A stretch of 5,128 bases of DNA from positions 1-5,128 of the forward strand of contig JASFIT010000355.1 of assembly GCA_050122535.1 (NCBI GenBank). Direction: 5' to 3'. The notes below the pieces were generated by a model that did not search any database, was not told the DNA's origin, and saw only the letters and a list, made by a program, of their open reading frames with translations. Position 1 is the stretch's first letter, and every line of letters begins with the position of its first letter. This document shows positions 1 through 4,867 of this stretch, one piece after another. Position numbers and translations under genes: made by a program. The DNA comes from JASFEQ01 sp050122535. GTDB taxonomy: Bacteria; Desulfobacterota; DSM-4660; Desulfatiglandales; HGW-15.

Positions 1-31
1 GATGTATTATGGAATTTAGGTACATGGAAGG

Positions 32-118
32 TTTTGGCAAGCAACCTGCAATTTCTTGACCCACAAAAAAGTGAAGATTAATTTGGGTAGTCTTCAGTTC
101 GGCTTTTTGATAGATTAC
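32..118 (+). repeat. Dispersed repeat, copy A (tail joined to head)
   Basis: Bases 32-89 match 4621-4678 without gaps at 51 of 58 positions, ending in the shared GTGAAGATTAATTTGGGTA. Immediately after, 91-113 matches 4505-4527 at 19 of 23 positions (TCTTCA...CTTTTTGATA). In copy C the second segment lies before the first, so copy A looks like the end of one unit followed by the start of another: a partial tandem or a rearranged junction. The middle part of the unit is missing or too diverged to recognise in 1-31. Function is unknown; no open frame is shared between the copies. Confidence 0.7.
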
Positions 119-353
119 GAAAAGAAATCAACAGGCCAGGTCCAGACGGAAAATGCCTTGCAGTTTATCTCTACCTGCTCATAATAATGGCAATGGAAAT
201 ACGCGGCAAAACCGTAGAATGAGGTTTAAATGAGGAGTTCTATACGACGAAATACCAGGATATCCCATTTATCCTGCAAACATGTAGGATTGTATTCCCA
301 CATGTCGGCAGTCTACTATTAGATCGACTAACAAAGATAATTGGAGAGTAACA
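119..353. other. Non-coding leader of the DUF3124 gene
   Basis: No convincing coding frame is seen on either strand. A weak sigma-70-like pair is present (TTGCAG at 158-163, CATAAT at 180-185, 16-bp spacer), and a weaker one lies closer to the gene (TTGTAT 290-295, TACTAT 314-319, 18-bp spacer). Neither is strong enough to call. A small inverted repeat, ATCCT (271-275) with AGGAT (286-290), has no U-tract and is not a terminator. No attC-like 5' boundary of a gene cassette is visible here; the string GTTA does not occur between 1 and 353. Confidence 0.4.
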
Positions 354-839
354 ATGACAAAAAATATTCATTTTAAATATTTATTTATCGTATTATGCAT
401 CTTGTTTTTCCCGCTTTCATCATATGCTGCTGAGAAAACTATTGGGTTATCGAAAGGCCAGATTCTTTATGTACCCGCCTATTCGCACATTTACAGTGGT
501 GATAGAGAAAGACCTTTCCTATTGACGGTGACATTGAGCATCAGAAACGTTGATACCAAGCATCAAATCAAGATCACCTTGGTCGATTATTACGAAACAC
601 AAGGGAAACTATTAAAAAAACTAATAGATAAACCAAAAACATTAAAACCATTAGAGTCTTTACGTTATGTGATACCAGAGAGAGACAAAAGTGGGGGATC
701 TGGCGCCAATTTCATAGTTGAATGGCAATCCGATAAATTTGTTAACCCACCCATTGTTGAATCAATAATGATTAGTACGAAATCGAAACAAGGGATTTCT
801 TTTACCTCTCGTGGTAAAGAAATTTATCCTTCTGAATAA
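354..839 (+). CDS. Secreted DUF3124 protein
   Basis: A 161-residue exported protein of unknown function. The N-terminus is a signal peptide: a basic start, a hydrophobic run at about residues 9-22, and a probable cleavage after S-Y-A (residues 23-25). No lipobox is seen, so it is probably a soluble periplasmic protein. The mature part carries blocks I recognise from DUF3124: VPAYSHIYSGD (40-50), SIRN (62-65), VDYY (77-80), SGGSGANFIVEW (113-124) and QGISF (146-150), filling nearly the whole domain. The start is supported by GGAG at 343-346, seven bases before the ATG. The gene stands alone and is followed 13 bases after its stop by an attC-like dyad, the arrangement of an integron cassette. 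It is visibly more A+T-rich than the regulator, cytochrome and katG genes, which fits acquisition from elsewhere. Family membership is from memory of the domain pattern; no enzymatic residues can be assigned. Confidence 0.85.
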   Translation: MTKNIHFKYLFIVLCILFFPLSSYAAEKTIGLSKGQILYVPAYSHIYSGDRERPFLLTVTLSIRNVDTKHQIKITLVDYYETQGKLLKKLIDKPKTLKPLESLRYVIPERDKSGGSGANFIVEWQSDKFVNPPIVESIMISTKSKQGISFTSRGKEIYPSE

Positions 840-852
840 AAATGAAATGAGT

Positions 853-914
853 GTCTAACAAGGCTTTTGCAGCGGAGCGATAAAAACCTCGCCCGCTGAA
901 ACGCAACGTTACGA
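853..914 (+). other. attC-like integron recombination site (59-base element)
   Basis: A 62-bp imperfect dyad just downstream of the DUF3124 gene. It starts with GTCTAAC (853-859), matching the R'' consensus RYYYAAC. The folded strand gives TAAC (856-859) with GTTA (908-911), an unpaired central spacer (860-862 against 905-907), GC (863-864) with GC (903-904), a T/C mismatch, TTT (866-868) with AAA (899-901), CAGCGG (870-875) with CCGCTG (893-898), and GCG (877-879) with CGC (890-892), closing a 10-nt loop. G869 and A876 are extrahelical, both on the left arm, as in classical attC sites. The defect is the R' box: GTTACGA departs from GTTRRRY after GTTA. No integrase or second attC is in the window, so this may be a relic or an end-of-array junction. 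Confidence 0.6.
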
Positions 915-1000
915 TTTCTTCTGCTAACCTATCGTTTTTGGCGTTACTCAAAATTAAAGATTTCGATAAGTAATCTGCAAAATCCACCGATTGAAGTGTA

Positions 1001-1105
1001 CTGCTATACTTGTTGAGTTATGAAAGGCCGAAAAACTTACGACTACCAGATGTAACCTTCAATGAATCCTGATTCAGTCAGATTCTACGTTTTGGCAAGT
1101 AACCT
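1001..1105 (+). repeat. Dispersed repeat, copy B
   Basis: Aligns without gaps to 4532-4636 over 105 bases with 19 mismatches (86 identities). The best-kept blocks are CTGCTATACT, CAGATGTAACCT, TGATTCAGTCAGATTC and TTTGGCAAGTA. Similarity may continue weakly leftward to about 971 (AATCTGC), with gaps. To the right it stops near 1105, so this copy lacks the TTGACC...GGGTA tail shared by A and C. It lies between the attC-like site and the 3' end of the regulator gene. Confidence 0.75.
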
Positions 1106-1275
1106 TCCCTTCTGAGGTTCAGGAAGCCACCACAATATGTAGTGCTCGGGCTCCGGTCACTTCGAGCTCGCCCGCGCCGGAGGAGTGCCTAGTCCGTCCT
1201 GTGCCAGCGCTTCATTAAAACGTCGCGAAAGTTATGAGGCTGATTTTGAGAACCAGGAATAGCCGGACATGGAGA
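1106..1275. other. Intergenic G+C-rich patch 3' of the regulator
   Basis: No gene is called. The stretch at about 1139-1190 is sharply richer in G+C than its surroundings. It holds the inverted repeat CTCCGG (1151-1156) with CCGGAG (1177-1182) and, inside it, the 8-bp palindrome CGAGCTCG (1163-1170). There is no U-tract on either strand next to the stem, so it is not a standard intrinsic terminator, although it sits where the regulator transcript would end. It could be a folded RNA element or the remnant of an inserted sequence. Confidence 0.35.
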
Positions 1276-2613
1276 TCACTGCGTACGACTAATGCCGAAA
1301 CGTTTCATTTTGCGACGCAGCGTGTTCTTATCGATACCCAGCTCCCGGGCTGTGGCCACCTTTTTCCATTGATTTCTCTGAAGGGCCTGCTCGATGGCGT
1401 GTTTTTCGGTCTCTTTAAGGGTCAAACCCGTGGGGACAATGAGCGCCCCATTTTTTGGAATGATCCTTTCAGGCAAATGCTGTAATTGGATCAGCTCCCC
1501 ACGACACAGGACAAAGGCATGCTCTATGGCATTTTCAAGCTCCCGGACATTTCCGGGCCAGTCATAAAGCATCAGGACCGCCATGGCCTCCTGTGTCATG
1601 CCCAAGATCTTGCGACCGCTCAGGTGATTAAAACGTTCCACGAAGTGTTCCACCAGGAGAGGGATGTCCTCTTTTCGCTCTGAGAGGGTGGGTAGGGACA
1701 ATTTAATGATGTCTATACGGAAATACAAATCCTCACGGAATGTCCCCTGTCTCACCAATTCCTCCAGGTTTCTATGGGTCGCCGTAATGACCCTGGCATT
1801 GGTATTGATTGTCTTTGTCGACCCCAAAGGTTCGTACACTTTGTCTTCCAAAACCCGCAAGAGACGTACCTGGACGGCAGGTGATATGTCACCGATTTCA
1901 TCTAAAAAGATAGTGCCGTTCTGGGCCAGGGCGAATCTCCCAGGTTTGTCCTTTTTTGCGTCCGTAAATGCGCCGGCCTTGTAACCGAACAGCTCGGACT
2001 CGCAAAGGCTGTCGGGCAAAGCGCCGCAGTTGACGGCCAGGAAGGGTCCGTTTTTGTTATGGCTGTTATTATGAATTGCCCTGGCCATGAGTTCTTTTCC
2101 TGTTCCGCTCGCCCCTTCAATAAGGACTGTACTTTGGCTTTCCGCAATTTGGGGAAGGATTGAAAAAAGTTCGAGCATTCTGGCGTTTTTACTGACAATG
2201 TCCTCGAACGAGTGCTGTTTGAGCAATGCCCTTCGAAGCTTGTGCACTGCAGAGAGATCTCGAAATGTTTCCACCCCGCCCATGATCTTTCCATCCTTGT
2301 TCTTCAAGAGCGTTGCACTGGCGCTGATGGGGATGCGCTTTTTATCGGCCCGGACGATATAGATGGGCATGTTGACAACGGGCTTCTTAGTACGAATGGT
2401 CTGCTCAACAATGCAGCCCTTGTCACATACATTGGCCTTGAAGATCTGGAAGCATGGATATCCCACTGCTTTTTCCCGGGAGATTCCGGTGATCTCCTCC
2501 GCCGCCCTGTTAAAAAACGTAATGCGGAAGTCCAGATCTATCGTGAAGACGCCGTCCGCAATACTCTCTAGGATGGTCCGATCATGCTCATTAGGATGAT
2601 TGGACTGTTTCAT
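1276..2613 (-). CDS. Sigma-54 activator, PAS–AAA+–Fis HTH
   Basis: A 445-residue bacterial enhancer-binding protein that would remodel sigma-54 RNA polymerase by ATP hydrolysis. Residues about 10-122 form a PAS sensor domain with three cysteines (C54, C63, C67; C-x8-C-x3-C). The AAA+ domain spans about 140-380: Walker A GASGTGKE (167-174), sigma-54 loop GAFTDA (214-219; canonical GAFTGA), Walker B GTIFLDE (233-239), sensor I around VITATHRN (275-282), FREDLYFR with the arginine fingers (292-299), and WPGNVRELEN (352-361). Residues about 398-441 are a Fis-type helix-turn-helix. There is no receiver domain or membrane segment, so sensing is probably cytoplasmic via the PAS domain. The ATG at 2611-2613 leaves a complete PAS domain; its ribosome site is weak (AGG, 7-base spacing). 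It is transcribed divergently from the octaheme cytochrome, whose promoter is sigma-54 type, making that gene its likely target. The PAS ligand or cofactor is not identifiable. Confidence 0.95.
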   Translation of the reverse strand: MKQSNHPNEHDRTILESIADGVFTIDLDFRITFFNRAAEEITGISREKAVGYPCFQIFKANVCDKGCIVEQTIRTKKPVVNMPIYIVRADKKRIPISASATLLKNKDGKIMGGVETFRDLSAVHKLRRALLKQHSFEDIVSKNARMLELFSILPQIAESQSTVLIEGASGTGKELMARAIHNNSHNKNGPFLAVNCGALPDSLCESELFGYKAGAFTDAKKDKPGRFALAQNGTIFLDEIGDISPAVQVRLLRVLEDKVYEPLGSTKTINTNARVITATHRNLEELVRQGTFREDLYFRIDIIKLSLPTLSERKEDIPLLVEHFVERFNHLSGRKILGMTQEAMAVLMLYDWPGNVRELENAIEHAFVLCRGELIQLQHLPERIIPKNGALIVPTGLTLKETEKHAIEQALQRNQWKKVATARELGIDKNTLRRKMKRFGISRTQ

Positions 2614-2668
2614 AGCAGCGCCTATCTCTCAAATAAAGTTGCCGGTTTCAAATGGAATCAGGAAATGC

Positions 2669-2697
2669 TTGCCAGAATGCGGCGTCGCGTTCTGCAA
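2669..2697. promoter_or_regulatory. 29-bp imperfect dyad, candidate activator/autoregulatory site
   Basis: TTGC (2669-2672), a bulged C, AGAA (2674-2677), T, GC, a six-base centre (2681-2686), GC, G, TTCT (2690-2693) and GCAA (2694-2697) form eleven pairs, one of them G-T, with one bulge. It is 56-84 bases upstream of the regulator start and about 230 bases upstream of the predicted cytochrome transcription start. It could therefore be an operator for autoregulation, an upstream activator site, or a hairpin in the regulator's mRNA leader. The perfect 10-bp palindrome CCTCTAGAGG follows at 2699-2708. Confidence 0.35.
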
Positions 2698-2808
2698 ACC
2701 TCTAGAGGGAAAAGGATCATATCAGATTTCCTTGAGGTTGGGTATATTTTGTTCCCATTTCTTCCAAAAAAAGGGTGCATAATGTTTCCTTTGTGGGCGT
2801 CATTACAC

Positions 2809-2822
2809 TTCACTTATGTGAA
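2809..2822. promoter_or_regulatory. Candidate upstream activator site, TTCAC-N4-GTGAA
   Basis: A perfect dyad with 5-bp arms (TTCAC 2809-2813, GTGAA 2818-2822) around TTAT. Its centre is about 98 bases upstream of the transcription start predicted from the sigma-54 promoter, within the usual range for sites bound by enhancer-binding proteins. A second copy was not found in the window, so the assignment rests on position and symmetry alone. Confidence 0.35.
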
Positions 2823-2885
2823 CGCATACTCAATAAAGTTAATAAACTCAATATCATATCATCATTCAGCATCACTCTAGATTAT

Positions 2886-2902
2886 TTGGCTCGCATATTG
2901 CA
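2886..2902 (+). promoter_or_regulatory. Sigma-54 (-24/-12) promoter of the cytochrome gene
   Basis: TTGGCTCGCATATTGCA fits the sigma-54 consensus YTGGCACGNNNNTTGCW with a single change (A to T in the -24 block). The invariant GG (2888-2889) and GC (2900-2901) are separated by exactly ten bases. The expected transcription start is near 2913, giving a leader of about 60 bases before the cytochrome ATG at 2974. A sigma-54 activator gene diverges from the same intergenic region, which independently supports the call. Confidence 0.85.
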
Positions 2903-2973
2903 GATATAGAATAGATCCCTAAATAAATGGTGTCTTTCAAAAAGCGAATGCCACAAGCAAAAAGGGGAATGAG

Positions 2974-4059
2974 ATGAAAAAATCCATCGTGTGCACATTG
3001 GTAGTTTTGAGTATGTCAGGCACATTATTTCTTAAGGTGGCCAAGTCACAGGAGATTAAGTCAAAGGATTGCTTTTATCTCAGCAGCCTACATTATACAG
3101 CCAAAGGGATGGGATACTGGTATAGCAAGCAGCAAGGGGGGCTGGAACTCCTGACCGGCATTCCCTATGACAAGCTTGGCTGTAAAAAATGCCATGTGCC
3201 AGGATGCGACCGGTGCCATAAGGTCGAAAAAACGGAAAAGAAGTGCAAGGTCGCTGTATACTCGACCGGAGCAGCGAAAAACCAGAGCATTTGTCTGAAG
3301 TGCCATGGCCGAGAACGGGCCATGATCCGAATCGACCACAAGGCGAATCAGGAGGATGTCCATCTCGCACAGGGCATGGTCTGTGCGGATTGCCATTCTG
3401 AAAGAGAGATGCACGGAGACGGGACGGCATATATTTCACTTAAACAACCGGGTGCCATGGATACACAATGCGAAAACTGTCACGATTCCGTGAAGCCAAC
3501 CGAATCCCACACCGTTCACGACCAAAAACTGGATTGTAAGGCGTGCCATATCCGGCATGTGGTCAGCTGCACCAATTGCCACTTTGATACCCTTGTTGAG
3601 AAAGGAAAGAGAAAAGCCATCCCCGTCTCCGGGTGGGTGTTCCTCATGAATTACAAAGGAAAAGTTTCTTCCGGAAGTATGCAGACCTTCGTGACGAATG
3701 GAAATAAGACATTCCTGCTCTTTGCCCCTCACATGAGTCATTCCGTGATGAAAGAGGGGCGGAAATGTAATGGCTGCCACTCAACCGAGACTATTAAACA
3801 GGCCGGCAAGGGCCAAATAGAATTGACTTGGCTCGAAAACGGCAAAGTAAAGAACCTCAAGGGCGTCATACCGGTTGTAGACGGGGTAGATTACAAGTGC
3901 TCCTATCAGGATTTGAAAGATGGGAAATGGGTGCCCATTGCAAATCCGATGAAACCGTTGCGCCAATACGCCGCGTTTGGCGAGCCTTTAACCCGGGAAC
4001 AGCTTGAAAAGCTCATGAAAAAGCAGGAACCCCCTCTCCCCAAAATGGATCTAAAGTAG
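2974..4059 (+). CDS. Periplasmic octaheme c-type cytochrome
   Basis: A 361-residue exported protein with eight CxxCH heme-binding motifs, at C70, C78, C107, C137, C166, C188, C199 and C265 (first cysteine of each). The N-terminus is a signal peptide (KK, hydrophobic core at about 5-20, probable cleavage near A-K-S at 23-25), so heme attachment and function are periplasmic. Histidines outside the motifs that could be distal ligands include H40, H122, H130, H147, H179, H182, H195, H253 and H256. The first two motifs are only three residues apart (VPG), and about 90 C-terminal residues are heme-free. C33, C91 and C309 lie outside heme motifs. The start is supported by AAGGGG (2962-2967), six bases before the ATG. 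Expression is probably sigma-54 dependent, and the transcript ends at 4101-4130 as a single gene. The role is likely electron transfer; a catalytic role is possible but I cannot assign one. I do not recognise it as a hydroxylamine, nitrite or tetrathionate reductase, and I give no gene symbol. Confidence 0.93.
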   Translation: MKKSIVCTLVVLSMSGTLFLKVAKSQEIKSKDCFYLSSLHYTAKGMGYWYSKQQGGLELLTGIPYDKLGCKKCHVPGCDRCHKVEKTEKKCKVAVYSTGAAKNQSICLKCHGRERAMIRIDHKANQEDVHLAQGMVCADCHSEREMHGDGTAYISLKQPGAMDTQCENCHDSVKPTESHTVHDQKLDCKACHIRHVVSCTNCHFDTLVEKGKRKAIPVSGWVFLMNYKGKVSSGSMQTFVTNGNKTFLLFAPHMSHSVMKEGRKCNGCHSTETIKQAGKGQIELTWLENGKVKNLKGVIPVVDGVDYKCSYQDLKDGKWVPIANPMKPLRQYAAFGEPLTREQLEKLMKKQEPPLPKMDLK

Positions 4060-4100
4060 CTTCTCCCAAAAGCCCGTCCTTACATACTGTTCTCTTTTAG

Positions 4101-4130
4101 AAAAACCCCGCCTTCCTGGACGGGGTTTTT
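4101..4130 (+). terminator. Rho-independent terminator of the cytochrome gene
   Basis: A perfect 10-bp stem, AAAAACCCCG (4101-4110) with CGGGGTTTTT (4121-4130), around a 10-base loop. The G+C-rich inner half is followed by a run of T on the plus strand and, by symmetry, on the minus strand, so it could work in both directions. It lies 42 bases after the cytochrome stop codon and marks that gene as a single-gene transcript. Confidence 0.92.
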
Positions 4131-4504
4131 GCATGAACATAGAGTCGTGGATACGGGTCACCTTGGGTTATCACAAGGCAAGGGTCGCCATGAAGGCCGT
4201 GTGCAGATCCTCTGCCGCTATGGTCTAATCGGCAAAACTGAGATCCATTTTGGTTCAGGCCTCGTGGATCTCGAAACATCGATAGCCCTGGTAGGGGGCG
4301 CGCGCGGTAGTGTCAATGCACATGTGACTTATGGTGCCGCAGCGAATACACGTCCTTCATAGAGGCCCATGACCGGGGAGCGATCCCTCAGGTCTGCCGA
4401 ACCTGCTGCAAGCTATTTATCAATCCGTGAAGGCTGGGATTTGATCCTACGAATCCAAAATTGGCGTTCAAATTTTTCCAGACACTTTTGACTAAATCTG
4501 GCAT
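4131..4504. other. Unexplained intergenic stretch between terminator and repeat C
   Basis: I see no supported gene here. A plus-strand open frame (4129-4362, 77 codons) begins inside the terminator stem and has no ribosome site. The opposing minus-strand frame (4097-4279) runs through the terminator. Neither shows a recognisable domain. The block 4131-4370 is nevertheless richer in G+C than the repeat that follows and has a codon-like texture, so it could be a decayed gene fragment. A small inverted repeat, CCTTG (4162-4166) with CAAGG (4175-4179), is present. Confidence 0.3.
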
Positions 4505-4678
4505 TCTTCAATCCGACTTTTTGATAAACTTCTGCTATACTCGTTGACTTTCCAAAAGCCCAAAAACTCTCAATTATCAGATGTAACCTGCAATGAATTG
4601 TGATTCAGTCAGATTCAATGATTTGGCAAGTAGCCTGCAAAATCTTGACCCGCCAAAAAGTGAAGATTAATTTGGGTA
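4505..4678 (+). repeat. Dispersed repeat, copy C (most complete, ~174 bp)
   Basis: This copy links all the parts seen separately elsewhere: head 4505-4527 (matches 91-113), middle 4532-4636 (matches 1001-1105, 86 of 105) and tail 4621-4678 (matches 32-89, 51 of 58). It gives the order head-middle-tail for the unit. It has no terminal inverted repeats that I can see and no conserved open frame, so it is unlike an insertion sequence. It lies about 190 bases upstream of katG. Confidence 0.75.
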
Positions 4679-4695
4679 AACTATATACCCGAATT
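4669..4695. promoter_or_regulatory. Hairpin/quasi-palindrome upstream of katG
   Basis: AATTTGGGTA (4669-4678) pairs with TACCCGAATT (4686-4695) around AACTATA, giving ten pairs including one G-T. The left arm is the last ten bases of repeat copy C; the right arm is unique to this place, since copy A has the left arm but no partner. No U-run follows directly, so termination is unlikely. It may be an operator or the folded edge of the repeat. Confidence 0.35.
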
Positions 4696-4769
4696 GGGGT
4701 CTTATATTGTAATTTTGCCACAGTAATGGGCGTAGTTATGTCGCAATAATGTAACAATAAACCGATTCT

Positions 4770-4784
4770 ATTAGGCGACCTAAT
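4770..4784. promoter_or_regulatory. Operator-like dyad at the katG promoter
   Basis: ATTAGG-CGA-CCTAAT is a perfect 6-bp inverted repeat with a 3-base centre and fits the T-N11-A pattern of LysR-type sites. Its centre is about 50 bases before the transcription start predicted from the -10 at 4815-4820, just upstream of the -35, a typical activator position. It does not closely match the OxyR or PerR consensus as I know them, so the regulator is unknown. Confidence 0.4.
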
Positions 4785-4790
4785 TCAAAG

Positions 4791-4820
4791 TTAGCCAAAT
4801 GGGCTCTGAAGCATTATACT
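4791..4820 (+). promoter_or_regulatory. Putative sigma-70 promoter of katG
   Basis: The -10 TATACT (4815-4820) matches five of six consensus bases. The -35 TTAGCC (4791-4796) is weak (three of six), with an 18-base spacer. A poor -35 beside an operator-like dyad would suit an activator-dependent promoter. The predicted start near 4827 would leave a leader of about 40 bases before the ribosome site and ATG of katG. Confidence 0.45.
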
Positions 4821-4867
4821 CATAGCTCCACAGTGAATAAAACCAGACAATGAAAGGAGGAAACGTA

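Noticed and set aside
271..290. Inverted repeat ATCCT...AGGAT as a terminator or operator for the DUF3124 gene
   Set aside because: A five-base stem with a ten-base loop and no U-tract is expected by chance in this length of DNA.
921..947. Possible second attC (GCTAACC ... GTTACTC)
   Set aside because: The arms are only TAAC/GTTA with an interior too short and unpaired for an attC. The R'' consensus is not met.
802..987. Minus-strand open frame of 61 codons
   Set aside because: It overlaps the end of the DUF3124 gene and reads through the attC-like dyad. It has no ribosome site or recognisable protein pattern; open frames across attC sites are common artefacts.
1902..2294. Minus-strand open frame of 130 codons and several plus-strand frames between 1234 and 2599
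   Set aside because: All are alternative frames of the sigma-54 activator gene, whose own frame contains every expected AAA+ motif.
2716..2861. CRISPR-like direct repeats (ATCATATCA at 2716-2724 and 2853-2861)
   Set aside because: Two nine-base AT-rich matches with no regular spacing or further copies do not make an array.
3080..3780. Minus-strand open frames opposite the cytochrome
   Set aside because: They are antisense shadows of a gene with eight CxxCH motifs, and they show no domain or start signal.
4129..4362. Plus-strand open frame of 77 codons
   Set aside because: The start codon lies in the terminator's T-run, there is no ribosome site, and the translation is unrecognised. It is noted only as part of the unexplained stretch.
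4701..4716. Possible PerR box (TTATATTGTAATTTT) upstream of katG
   Set aside because: Only the left half resembles the palindromic PerR consensus, and it is more than 100 bases from the predicted start.
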